This document shows positions 16,090 through 22,969 of a stretch of 34,727 bases of DNA, piece by piece. A program made the position numbers and the translations under genes. The DNA lies in contig NZ_JAUNPC010000016.1 in NCBI RefSeq assembly GCF_030536915.1, forward strand, positions 9,133-43,859, given 5' to 3'. The notes beneath the pieces are model-generated. The model was not told where the DNA came from and did no database searches. It worked only from the letters and a program-made list of their open reading frames with translations. The DNA is from Paracoccus sp. (in: a-proteobacteria) (lineage in GTDB: Bacteria > Pseudomonadota > Alphaproteobacteria > Rhodobacterales > Rhodobacteraceae). How positions within the stretch are numbered: position 1 is the stretch's first letter; every line of letters starts with the position of its first letter.

Positions 16090-16104
16090 ATTACCCTTGG
16101 TAAT
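16090..16104. promoter_or_regulatory. Palindromic operator of the toxin-antitoxin operon
   Basis: ATTACC CTT GGTAAT is a perfect 6-base inverted repeat with a 3-base centre, 18 bases before the antitoxin ATG. A TAATAC box overlaps its right arm and could be the -10 element. AbrB-type antitoxins usually repress their own promoter through such a site. The palindrome is seen; the binding is inferred. Confidence 0.6.
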
Positions 16105-16122
16105 ACTGGCAGGGGAACCATC

Positions 16123-16362
16123 ATGCGCATCACCATCAAGGGGCAGGTCACGATCCCGCAGCCCATTCGGGATGCCGCCGGTTTCCATCCGGGGACCGAG
16201 GTCGATTTCGTGCTGGGCGATGACGGGCTGGTGCGGGTGATCGCCTCTGACCGGCTGCGGGCCGAACGTGCGCAGGCCGTGGACAGCGCCATCGCGCGGC
16301 TCAGGGGCAGCGCCGATGCCGGGATGACCACGGACGAGATCATGGCCCTGACCCGCGGATGA
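16123..16362 (+). CDS. Antitoxin, SpoVT/AbrB-type (VapB-like)
   Basis: This is a 79-residue protein whose first 45 residues are the swapped-hairpin AbrB DNA-binding domain (MRITIKGQVTIPQPIRDAAGFHPGTEVDFVLGDDGLVRV). The tail (about 46-79) would wrap and neutralise the toxin. The ATG at 16123 follows AGGGG at 16111-16115. Its stop overlaps the toxin start by ATGA, the usual arrangement that keeps antitoxin in excess. It lies directly beside the partition block, as expected for an addiction module that stabilises the plasmid. Confidence 0.9.
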   Translation: MRITIKGQVTIPQPIRDAAGFHPGTEVDFVLGDDGLVRVIASDRLRAERAQAVDSAIARLRGSADAGMTTDEIMALTRG

Positions 16363-16772
16363 CGCCGGTCCTGGTCGATTCCAACATCCTGATCGACATT
16401 GCCACCGACGACCCCCGATGGGCCGCATGGTCGGCCGCGGCGCTGGCGCGGGAAGGGCAGGGGGCGCGGCTGGTCATCAACCCGCTGATCTATGCCGAGG
16501 TTTCGGTCGCCCATGCCCGGATCGAGACGCTGGATACGCTGCTGCCCGAGGAAGTCTTTGCCCGCGAGCCCCTGCCATGGGCGGCGGGCTTCCTTGCCGG
16601 CAAGGTCTTTGTCGCCTACCGCCGCCGGGGCGGCGCCCGGCGCTCTCCGCTGCCCGATTTCTACATCGGCGCCCATGCCGCCATCCGGGGCTACCGCCTG
16701 CTGACCCGCGACCGCAGCCGCTATGCCGGCTATTTCCCCAAGGTCGAACTGATCGCGCCCGAAGACCCGTGA
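16359..16772 (+). CDS. PIN-domain ribonuclease toxin (VapC-like)
   Basis: This 137-residue protein is a complete PIN domain. The four acidic residues that hold the metal ions are visible: D7 (VLVDSNILID), E47 (NPLIYAEVSV), D100 (SPLPDFYIGAHA) and D118 (LLTRDRSRY). VapC toxins cut tRNA or rRNA when the antitoxin is lost. The gene is the second of a two-gene operon. Nothing suggests that it is inactivated. Confidence 0.9.
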   Translation: MTPVLVDSNILIDIATDDPRWAAWSAAALAREGQGARLVINPLIYAEVSVAHARIETLDTLLPEEVFAREPLPWAAGFLAGKVFVAYRRRGGARRSPLPDFYIGAHAAIRGYRLLTRDRSRYAGYFPKVELIAPEDP

Positions 16773-16787
16773 CCTGCCGGAAGGGCG

Positions 16788-16818
16788 GGCATCCGTCGCG
16801 CATCCCGGGAAGGATGCC
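16788..16818. terminator. Possible bidirectional terminator hairpin
   Basis: GGCATCC (16788-16794) can pair with GGATGCC (16812-16818). An alternative smaller hairpin, GGAAGG-ATG-CCTTCC, is at 16808-16822. It lies between the convergent toxin and sulfotransferase genes. No T-run follows, so the call is weak. Confidence 0.35.
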
Positions 16819-16850
16819 TTCCTGCGGCTGCAGGGGCAGGGCGCCCGGCC

Positions 16851-17504
16851 TCAGCCGTCGAAGGTCCAGCCGAAGCGGGCGATGTCCTCGGCGGCGGCAT
16901 GGGCGATAAGCGCGCGGGTTTCCGCGTCATGGCTGCCGCGCCAGTCCGCGCCGGGCGGGCCGGAAGCATTGCTGCGCGGCAGGGGGCCTGGCGGAAAGCC
17001 CAGGTGTGCCTCCAGTTCGGCCAGGCCGGGGCCGAGGTCGTCCAGCCGCAGGATCAGGGCGGGATATTCCTGCCCCCGCGCATCGGTCAGGTAATGCCGG
17101 ACCGGCACCGCCATGTGCGACAGGATCAGCGGCTGGCGCAGGAAGTCGCGGAAATCCAGCGCCTTGGCCAGCGCCACGGCCGGGTTCTCGAAGCTTTGCA
17201 GCCGCAGCCAGCGGTGGTAGCTGACCGCCCGCGCCCAGGGGTTGCGCGCCAGCGTGACCAGCAGATAGCCGGAAAAGATCGCCGGATCGACCAGCCCCTC
17301 GATGTCGGCGAGGGTCGAATGTTTCCACAGCCGCCCGCGGGCGGCGACGCCCCTGACCCGCCGCCGCCGCTTCAGGCCCTTGGGGGTGTCCGACAGCACG
17401 ATGTCTTGCGGCCCCAGCCGGCGTTCCAGCGCAAGCGTCAGCGAGGTGCCCCCGGTCTTGGGAATATGGACGAACACATAGCGGTGCCGGTGAGAGATGA
17501 TCAT
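16851..17504 (-). CDS. Small sulfotransferase-family protein
   Basis: This 217-residue protein opens with RYVFVHIPKTGGTSLTLALE. Residues 13-22 (HIPKTGGTSL) are the PAPS 5'-phosphosulfate loop of the sulfotransferase family. A 3'-phosphate-binding region follows as LVTLARNPWARAVSYHRWL. Size and motifs match bacterial members that act on carbohydrates or other hydroxylated substrates. I start at the ATG at 17504, because the upstream extension is Arg/Pro-rich and non-conserved in character. It is a single gene facing the toxin. Sulfation of the EPS made by region 1 is an attractive idea but is not shown by the sequence. Confidence 0.85.
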   Translation of the reverse strand: MIISHRHRYVFVHIPKTGGTSLTLALERRLGPQDIVLSDTPKGLKRRRRVRGVAARGRLWKHSTLADIEGLVDPAIFSGYLLVTLARNPWARAVSYHRWLRLQSFENPAVALAKALDFRDFLRQPLILSHMAVPVRHYLTDARGQEYPALILRLDDLGPGLAELEAHLGFPPGPLPRSNASGPPGADWRGSHDAETRALIAHAAAEDIARFGWTFDG

Positions 17505-17582
17505 GCGCTGCCCCCGGGCCGGGGCCGGATCGCCCCGCCGCCGGTCTGCCGGACGCGGGCGGCGCAAGGCAAGACCCCCGCC

Positions 17583-18683
17583 TCAGGGCCGAGTGTCGCG
17601 CTGCCCGGCCAGGTGCCGGCGGTCGTCGAGGCTTGACAGCACCACCGCCAGGCAGATGCCGATCGTCGCGCCCAGCAGGGTATCCAGCACCCGCTCGGGC
17701 GCCATCGCCGCGCCCGCGGCATCGGGGGCGGCCAGGTGGGTCATCAGCAGCGCCATGGGCGTGACCAGCACCTGCCCCAGCCCGTAGTTCGCGCCGATGA
17801 CCACCTCGGTCACGAACTGCAGCAGGACCAGCGCCGCGATGACCGCCCCGGCCGTGGGGTTCTGGATCAGGAAGGCCCAAGCCAGCAGCGCCCCCGCCAC
17901 CGTGCCCGCCATCCGCTGCAGCGCCCGGTTCATGCTGATGTGCAGATGGGTGCCCTGCATGACCGCCAGCGTCCCCATCGCGGCCCAAGCGGGATGGTTC
18001 GCGCCAAGGGCATGGCTGGCGTAGGCCGCCAGCGCCGTGCCCGCGGTGATGCGCGCCGCCGCCATCAGCCGGTGCGGCAGCGGGCGCGCCGGCTCGGCCG
18101 GGAAGGGGCGGCCGGGGCGGGGCGGGTGGCGCAGCGCCTCGCTGGCCGCGCAGACCGCCCATGAGAAGGCCGCGGCGGCCGCCGTCGCGGCGGTGCGTTC
18201 CAGCACCTGCGCCAGCGTCAGGCTGTCGGCCATCGAGGCGCCCACGGCAAAGACGAAGATCAGCGGTCCCGGCGCCCCAAAACGGCCGGTCACGCAGACA
18301 AGGAAGAAGAACCCGCAGGCGAAGGCCAGAAGCGCAAGCTGGGCCGCAGACGACGCCCCGAGCCAGACTGCCATCGACATCCCGAAGACGGCAAGGCTCT
18401 GCCACAGGGCGCATTGCAAGAGGATCGGGTTGCGGCTGCGCGGCGGGGCAAAGCGGCCGAACAGGGCCACCAGCACCCCCAGCGCGACAAAGCCGATCAG
18501 GTGCGGCCAGGGCGAGACAAGGGTGAGGGGCAGGGCGATCGCCGCCGCGACCGCCGCCTGCAGCCCGGCCAGCGCCGCGTTGCGCAGCGACGGCTGCGGC
18601 GACAGCGTCAGGCTGCCGCGCAGATTGCGGGGATGCAGCAGGTGGCGGGCTGCCTGCCGGCGGCTGGGGGGACGGGCGCTCAT
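17583..18683 (-). CDS. FUSC-family membrane protein, possible aromatic-acid exporter
   Basis: This 366-residue protein has two blocks of hydrophobic segments. The first lies at about residues 35-185, and the second at about 210-345, beginning RITAGTALAAYASHALGANHPAWAAMGTLAVMQGT. That second block is the fusaric-acid-resistance (FUSC) signature. AaeB-type relatives export hydroxylated aromatic acids. Its ATG overlaps the stop of the upstream MarR gene, so the two form one operon. Control by that MarR protein in response to a carboxylic acid is the likely arrangement. The substrate is unknown. Confidence 0.8.
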   Translation of the reverse strand: MSARPPSRRQAARHLLHPRNLRGSLTLSPQPSLRNAALAGLQAAVAAAIALPLTLVSPWPHLIGFVALGVLVALFGRFAPPRSRNPILLQCALWQSLAVFGMSMAVWLGASSAAQLALLAFACGFFFLVCVTGRFGAPGPLIFVFAVGASMADSLTLAQVLERTAATAAAAAFSWAVCAASEALRHPPRPGRPFPAEPARPLPHRLMAAARITAGTALAAYASHALGANHPAWAAMGTLAVMQGTHLHISMNRALQRMAGTVAGALLAWAFLIQNPTAGAVIAALVLLQFVTEVVIGANYGLGQVLVTPMALLMTHLAAPDAAGAAMAPERVLDTLLGATIGICLAVVLSSLDDRRHLAGQRDTRP

Positions 18684-19150
18684 TCGGCGGCCTCGCCGGC
18701 CCCAGCGCGTTCAAGGACCGCGATGCGCCGCTCGATGGTTTCCAGATGGGCCAGCATGGCGGCCACCTCGGGATCGGAAAGGTCGGCCAGCATGGCTTCC
18801 TCGGCTTGGGCCAGTTCGCGCCGGATCCCGGCCAGCCGCCGTTCGCCCTGCCGGGTCAGGTGGACCAGCCGGGCGCGGCCATCGGCCTCGTCCCGGCGCC
18901 GCTCGACCAGGCCCTCGCGCGACAGGATGTCGATCACCCGCACGAGGCTGGAGCCGTCCACGCCGACCCGCGCTGCAAGGTCCTTCTGGGTGATGCCGCC
19001 GCCGCTTTCCTTCAGATGCACCAGCGGCACCCATGTGGCGTCGGTCAGCCCCGCCTGCGCAAGCCGGGCGTCCAGCATCCGGCGCCAGCGGCGGGCAAGC
19101 AGCGAGAAACGAAGCCCGAAGCGGGCGCGAAGGGGAACAGGATCGGGCAT
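18680..19150 (-). CDS. MarR-family transcriptional regulator
   Basis: This 156-residue protein has the MarR winged helix. ARLAQAGLTDATWVPLVHLKESGGGITQKDLAARVGVDGSSLVRVIDILSREGLVERRRDEADGRARLVHLT spans about residues 28-98, with the wing DEADGRAR. Helices at both ends form the dimer interface. It is the first gene of an operon with the FUSC-like transporter. A palindrome at 19165-19177, just upstream of its start, is the probable operator. MarR proteins of this sort release DNA on binding aromatic or other carboxylates, which fits a link to efflux. Confidence 0.92.
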   Translation of the reverse strand: MPDPVPLRARFGLRFSLLARRWRRMLDARLAQAGLTDATWVPLVHLKESGGGITQKDLAARVGVDGSSLVRVIDILSREGLVERRRDEADGRARLVHLTRQGERRLAGIRRELAQAEEAMLADLSDPEVAAMLAHLETIERRIAVLERAGAGEAAE

Positions 19151-19164
19151 GGCCTGAAATATGG

Positions 19165-19177
19165 TTTGAGTTTCAAA
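19165..19177. promoter_or_regulatory. Palindrome upstream of marR-FUSC operon, probable operator
   Basis: TTTGA GTT TCAAA is a perfect 5-base inverted repeat 15 bases upstream of the MarR start codon, inside a local AT-rich patch (19155-19190). Position and size fit autorepression by the MarR protein. Confidence 0.55.
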
Positions 19178-19249
19178 TCAAATCAAGATGGAGACTGCCG
19201 CACCTGCCCGGCAGAGCCACCGATCTTCATCCCGATAAATGGCAAGGTA

Positions 19250-19278
19250 TTGACACATAACCTGCCCTTGCCTTACCT
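19250..19278 (+). promoter_or_regulatory. Probable sigma-70-type promoter of the substrate-binding protein gene
   Basis: A perfect -35 box TTGACA (19250-19255) is followed after 17 bases by TTACCT (19273-19278), a partial -10 match. Transcription would start near 19285, so the strong hairpin at 19282-19321 would be at the extreme 5' end of the mRNA. Confidence 0.5.
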
Positions 19279-19281
19279 TCC

Positions 19282-19321
19282 GCCCTGTCCCGGACCGTCC
19301 GGTCCGGGAGGAGGACAGGGC
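19282..19321 (+). promoter_or_regulatory. Structured 5' leader: two-tier hairpin before the substrate-binding protein gene
   Basis: The outer arms GCCCTGTCC (19282-19290) and GGACAGGGC (19313-19321) pair perfectly. The inner arms CGGACC (19291-19296) and GGTCCG (19301-19306) close a four-base loop. The only unpaired bases on the 3' side are GGAGGA (19307-19312), which looks like a ribosome-binding site for a six-codon leader reading frame starting at 19323. There is no U-run, so it is not a simple terminator. Control of translation or mRNA stability is inferred. Confidence 0.6.
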
Positions 19322-19322
19322 A

Positions 19323-19343
19323 ATGGCATCGGGGAGGATGTAA
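19323..19343 (+). CDS. Possible six-codon leader ORF
   Basis: ATG GCA TCG GGG AGG ATG TAA encodes M-A-S-G-R-M. It sits between the leader hairpin and the TTG start at 19345, with a GGAGGA ten bases before it. Its own codons 4-6 contain the ribosome-binding site (GGAGGA, 19333-19338) of the next gene. Translation of this ORF would therefore cover or uncover that site. It may be chance; nothing but arrangement supports it. Confidence 0.3.
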   Translation: MASGRM

Positions 19344-19344
19344 T

Positions 19345-20550
19345 TTGCTGCTTGGGATCGGAAAGCATGTGGTCGCGGCCGGTATCCTGCTGGGGGCAGG
19401 GCACGCGATGGCGCAGGAGATGACGGTCAGGATCGGCGTCCTGAACGACATGTCGGGCATCTACTCGGACCTTGCGGGGCCGGGCTCGGTCGTGGCCGCG
19501 CGGATGGCGGTCGAGGACTTCGGCGGCGCCGAAAAGGGCATCACGGTCGAGGTGCTGGCCGCCGACCACCAAAACAAGCCGGATGTCGGCAGCAACATCG
19601 CCCGCGACTGGTTCGACCAGCAGGGGGTGGATGTCATTGCCGACATTCCGGGGTCGGCCATCGCCCTGGCGGTCAGCGACCTTGCCCGCGAAAAGCGCCG
19701 CATCCACCTGAACTCGGGCGCCGGGACGGCGGAGCTGACGGGCGCCAAATGCTCGCCCAACACCGTCCACTGGACCTATGACACCTGGGCGCTTGCCAAT
19801 GGCACGGGGCGGGCGATGGTGGAACAGGGCGGCGACAGCTGGTTCTTCATCTCGGCCGATTACGCCTTTGGCAAGGCGATGCAGCAGGACACCTCGGCGG
19901 TGGTCGAGGCGGCGGGGGGCCAGGTGCTGGGCTCGGCAAGCCATCCGCTGGGGACGACCGACTTCGCGTCCTTCCTGCTGCAGGCGCAGACCTCGGGCGC
20001 CAAGGTCATCGGGCTGGCGAATGGCGGCGGCGACATGATCAACTCGGTCAAGCAGGCCTCGGAATTCGGGATCACCCAGGGCGGGCAGTCGCTGGCGGCG
20101 CTGGTGGCCTTCATCACCGATGTCCATTCGCTGGGACTTGAAACCGCGCAGGGGCTGGTGCTGACCGAGGCCTTCTACTGGGACATGAACGACGAGACGC
20201 GTGCCTGGTCGCAGCGCTTCGCCGAAGGCCATGGCGGGCGGATGCCGACGCAGGTCCATGCGGGCGTCTATTCCTCGATCATGCACTATCTCAATGCCGT
20301 CGAGGCCGCCGGCACCAAGGACGCCGCGGCGGTGATGGCGAAGATGAAGGAAACGCCCATCGACGATCCCCTGTTCGGCAAGGGAGAGATCCGGGCCGAT
20401 GGCCGCGCGATCCACGACATGTACCTGTTCCGCGTGAAGTCGCCCGACCAGTCGGCCGGCGAATGGGACGTCTACGAGACGCTGGCCACGATCCCTGCGG
20501 CCGAGGCCTTCCGCCCGCTTGCCGAAGGCGGCTGCCCGCTGGCGCAGTGA
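19345..20550 (+). CDS. Periplasmic substrate-binding protein of ABC type (branched-chain amino acid/aromatic acid family)
   Basis: This 401-residue protein starts with TTG at 19345, supported by GGAGGA six bases upstream and a signal peptide (MLLGIGKHVVAAGILLGAGHAMAQ). The mature protein begins EMTVRIGVLNDMSGIYSDLAGPGSVVAARMAVEDFGG, the Peripla_BP_6 signature. SADYAFGKAMQQD and GLANGGGDMINSVKQASEFG follow in the second lobe. Members bind branched-chain amino acids, amides or aromatic and alicyclic carboxylates in the periplasm. No permease or ATPase gene is nearby, so it is an orphan that must share a transporter. It converges on badR, so a carboxylate ligand related to the catabolic operon is plausible but unproven. 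Confidence 0.88.
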   Translation: MLLGIGKHVVAAGILLGAGHAMAQEMTVRIGVLNDMSGIYSDLAGPGSVVAARMAVEDFGGAEKGITVEVLAADHQNKPDVGSNIARDWFDQQGVDVIADIPGSAIALAVSDLAREKRRIHLNSGAGTAELTGAKCSPNTVHWTYDTWALANGTGRAMVEQGGDSWFFISADYAFGKAMQQDTSAVVEAAGGQVLGSASHPLGTTDFASFLLQAQTSGAKVIGLANGGGDMINSVKQASEFGITQGGQSLAALVAFITDVHSLGLETAQGLVLTEAFYWDMNDETRAWSQRFAEGHGGRMPTQVHAGVYSSIMHYLNAVEAAGTKDAAAVMAKMKETPIDDPLFGKGEIRADGRAIHDMYLFRVKSPDQSAGEWDVYETLATIPAAEAFRPLAEGGCPLAQ

Positions 20551-20566
20551 CGCGCCGGGAAAGCCC

Positions 20567-20601
20567 GGCAAGGAAGGCCCGCGACCGGCGCCTTCCTTGC
20601 C
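20567..20601. terminator. Bidirectional terminator hairpin between convergent genes
   Basis: GGCAAGGAAGGC (20567-20578) pairs perfectly over 12 bases with GCCTTCCTTGCC (20590-20601) across an 11-base loop. It lies between the stop of the binding-protein gene (20550) and that of the MarR gene (20636). The hairpin is strong, but a T-run is lacking on both sides. Confidence 0.65.
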
Positions 20602-20635
20602 TTAGCGGCGGCTGCCTGCCGCAAAGGGGGGCGGG

Positions 20636-21157
20636 TCAGTCCCCGTCCGGCCCGCCCTGCGCGCGTTCCAGCGCGACGAAGTTCCGCCGCAGGTTCTCAA
20701 GATGATGCATCGCGGCGATGATGTCCGAGTTGGAGAACCCCGCCAGCGAGGCTGCGTAGAAGGCGTTGATCTGCGGCTGCATCGCGATCCATCTCTGCCG
20801 CCCTTCCGCGGTCATGCGGATGAAGCGGGACCGCTTGTCGCGGTCGTCCACCGTCCGGGTGATGAGGCCGCGGGCTTCCAGCCGCGACAGCACCCCCGTC
20901 AGGTTCTGGCGGCTGACCATCAGCAGCCCGGCAAGATCGCCCACCGAGATGCCGCCCTCGCTGCGCGGATCGGCCAGGGCGCCCAGGATCGCCCATTGCT
21001 GGGTGGTCACGCCGTGGTCTTCAAGCGCGCGGGTGCCGGTTTTGTTCAGCAGGTTCGCGGTCTGGTAGAGCCGGAAGAACAGCCGGTTCCGCAGCCCCGC
21101 GGTCAGCGCGTCGATGGCGGCATCCTCGGGGATGGTCGGGGCGGGGCGGATGGTCAT
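20636..21157 (-). CDS. badR: MarR-family regulator of the alicyclic acid operon (BadR-like)
   Basis: This 173-residue MarR protein has its winged helix around residues 50-120 (TTQQWAILGALADPRSEGGISVGDLAGLLMVSRQNLTGVLSRLEARGLITRTVDDRDKRSRFIRMT). RLYQTANLLNKTGTRAL forms the N-terminal dimer helix. It is divergent from badH, the place where BadR sits in Rhodopseudomonas palustris. There BadR represses cyclohexanecarboxylate genes until a CoA intermediate binds. A 14-base near-palindrome at 21185-21198 overlaps the badH promoter and is the likely target. The MarR family is certain; the name badR rests mainly on position and overall resemblance. Confidence 0.85.
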   Translation of the reverse strand: MTIRPAPTIPEDAAIDALTAGLRNRLFFRLYQTANLLNKTGTRALEDHGVTTQQWAILGALADPRSEGGISVGDLAGLLMVSRQNLTGVLSRLEARGLITRTVDDRDKRSRFIRMTAEGRQRWIAMQPQINAFYAASLAGFSNSDIIAAMHHLENLRRNFVALERAQGGPDGD

Positions 21158-21184
21158 GCGCGGCTCCAGCGGGAAGGATTATCA

Positions 21185-21222
21185 GTAAACATGTTGACAT
21201 AGATTCCGATCTGTGGCAATTC
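21185..21222 (+). promoter_or_regulatory. Operator and promoter in the badR-badH divergent region
   Basis: GTAAACATGTTGAC (21185-21198) is an inverted repeat with a single mismatched pair around the centre AACATGTT. Its right end overlaps a perfect -35 box TTGACA (21194-21199) for badH; a CAATTC at 21217-21222, 17 bases further on, is a weak -10. Binding by the MarR protein here would block badH transcription. A related half-site, TTGAACATG, occurs near 21257. Confidence 0.55.
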
Positions 21223-21323
21223 TGCAGACAGGGAGAATCATGACGGCGTTTCATGCTTGAACATGCGGTTGTCTGCCTTGGCAGGCCTGCATCAGTCGTC
21301 GGGCGAAAGGGTCGAGGATCATC

Positions 21324-22091
21324 ATGCGCGGATTGAAAGATAAACTTGTTGTCGTAACCGGCGGCGGCGGCGGCATCGGTTCGGCCACCTGCGAACGGTT
21401 CGGCGAGGAAGGCGCGCATGTCGTGGTCGCCGACATCAAGGCCGAAGCGGCGCAGGCGGTGGTGGACCGCATCGCGGCGGCCGGCGGCAAGGCGTCCCCC
21501 ATGGTCGTCGATCTCACCGATGCGGAAGCCGTGCGCGCCGCCGTCGAGAAGGTCGAGGCCGAGATCGGCCCGATCGATGTGCTTGTCAACAACGCCGGCT
21601 GGGATCTTTTCGTCCCCTTCCTGAAATCGGAACCGGATTACTGGTCGAAGCTGATCGACATCAACCTGAAGTCGGTCCTGAACATCACCCATCCGATCGT
21701 CTCTAAAATGGCCGAGCGCAAGTCGGGCCGGGTGGTCAGCGTGGCCTCGGACGCGGCGCGCGTGGGGTCGTCGGGCGAATCCGTCTATGCTGCCTGCAAG
21801 GCGGGGGTCATCGCTTTTTCCAAGACGCTGGCGCGGGAACATGCGCGCCAGGGGCTGACCTTCAACTGCGTCTGCCCCGGCGTCACCGACACGCCGATGC
21901 TGGACAGCTTCATGGAGGCCGCGGGCAACAAGGACAAGCTGCGCGACGCCTTCACCCGCGCCGTGCCGCTGGGGCGCCTCGGCCGCCCGGATGACCTGCC
22001 GGGCGCGATCCTGTTCTTCGCCTCGGACGACGCCGCCTTCATCACCGGGCAGGTGATCTCGGTGTCCGGCGGCCTGACGATGCACGGTTAA
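21324..22091 (+). CDS. badH: 2-hydroxycyclohexanecarboxyl-CoA dehydrogenase (BadH), SDR family
   Basis: This 255-residue short-chain dehydrogenase has TGGGGGIG (12-19) for NAD binding, NNAG (89-92), and the catalytic S142, Y155 and K159 in ASDAARVGSSGESVYAACK. The blocks NNAGWD, ASDAARVGSSGE-VYAACK, KTLAREHAR and the C-terminal FITGQV-SVSGGLTM match what I recall of R. palustris BadH closely. The enzyme oxidises the 2-hydroxy acyl-CoA to 2-ketocyclohexanecarboxyl-CoA with NAD. It is the first gene of the operon, behind GAGGA at 21314-21318. Its TAA overlaps by one base an ATG in the next frame, but the better badI start is 22118. Confidence 0.9.
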   Translation: MRGLKDKLVVVTGGGGGIGSATCERFGEEGAHVVVADIKAEAAQAVVDRIAAAGGKASPMVVDLTDAEAVRAAVEKVEAEIGPIDVLVNNAGWDLFVPFLKSEPDYWSKLIDINLKSVLNITHPIVSKMAERKSGRVVSVASDAARVGSSGESVYAACKAGVIAFSKTLAREHARQGLTFNCVCPGVTDTPMLDSFMEAAGNKDKLRDAFTRAVPLGRLGRPDDLPGAILFFASDDAAFITGQVISVSGGLTMHG

Positions 22092-22117
22092 TGGGCACGG
22101 CTGAGGGAGAAGCCATC

Positions 22118-22909
22118 ATGGACTACACCGACATCCTTTACGAGATCCGGGGCGGCGCCGCCTGGATCACCATCAACCGCCCCGAGAAATACAACGCCTT
22201 CCGCGGCCACACGGTCGATGAGCTGATCGACGCCTTCCAGAAGGCAGGCTGGGACCGCGAGGTGGGCGTGATCGTGCTGACCGGCGCCGGCGACAAGGCT
22301 TTCTGCACCGGCGGCGACCAGTCGGCCCATGACGGGCAGTATGACGGGCGCGGCGTGATCGGCCTGCCCATCGACGAATTGCAGTCGCTGATCCGCGACG
22401 TGCCAAAGCCCGTCATCGCCCGCGTCAACGGCTTCGCCATCGGCGGCGGCAACGTGCTGGCGACGATCTGCGACCTGACCATCGCCTCTGAGACCGCGCA
22501 GTTCGGGCAGGTCGGCCCCAAGGTCGGCTCGGTCGATCCGGGCTTCGGCACCGCCTATCTGGCCCGCGTCGTCGGCGAAAAGCGCGCCCGCGAGATCTGG
22601 TACCTGAACAAGCGCTACACGGCGAAACAGGCGCTGGACTGGGGCCTTGCCAACGCCGTTGTCCCGCCCGAGGAACTGGACGCCGAGGTGGACCGCTGGG
22701 TGGCCGAACTGATGGACCGCTCGCCCACCGCGCTGGCGATGGCGAAGGTGTCCTTCAATGCCGATACCGAAAGCATCCGCGGGATTTCCGCCATGGGAAT
22801 GCGGGCGCTGTCGCTTTACTACGACACCGACGAGTCGAAGGAAGGCGGCGTCGCCTTCAAGGAAAAGCGCAAGCCCGACTTCCGCAAGCACGTCGCCCGC
22901 AAGGGCTGA
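22118..22909 (+). CDS. badI: 2-ketocyclohexanecarboxyl-CoA hydrolase (BadI), crotonase family
   Basis: This 263-residue crotonase is of the MenB-like subgroup. AFCTGGDQSAHDGQYDGRG (61-79) and FGQVGPKVGSVDPGFGTAYLARVVGEKRAREIWYL (129-163) are distinctive BadI/MenB blocks; D140 in GSVD corresponds to the MenB active-site region. BadI opens the ring of 2-ketocyclohexanecarboxyl-CoA by a reverse Dieckmann reaction with water, giving pimeloyl-CoA. I start at 22118 after AGGGAG (about 22104), rather than the overlapping ATG at 22091, because the family starts with a short residue run before YEIR. BadH and BadI adjacent in one operon strongly support the pathway assignment. Confidence 0.93.
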   Translation: MDYTDILYEIRGGAAWITINRPEKYNAFRGHTVDELIDAFQKAGWDREVGVIVLTGAGDKAFCTGGDQSAHDGQYDGRGVIGLPIDELQSLIRDVPKPVIARVNGFAIGGGNVLATICDLTIASETAQFGQVGPKVGSVDPGFGTAYLARVVGEKRAREIWYLNKRYTAKQALDWGLANAVVPPEELDAEVDRWVAELMDRSPTALAMAKVSFNADTESIRGISAMGMRALSLYYDTDESKEGGVAFKEKRKPDFRKHVARKG

Positions 22910-22916
22910 GACCAGC

Positions 22917-22946
22917 GGGGGCCGTCCCGCCGGGGCGGCCCCCTTT
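22917..22946 (+). terminator. Intra-operon hairpin between badI and aliB
   Basis: GGGGGCCG (22917-22924) pairs perfectly with CGGCCCCC (22936-22943), followed by TTT (22944-22946). The stem is strong and the T-run short, so it may act as a partial terminator or mRNA stabiliser that lowers aliBA expression relative to badHI. Read-through is expected because the downstream genes lack a visible promoter. Confidence 0.5.
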
Positions 22947-22969
22947 CCGATCCGCCGGGGGTGAGGCTG

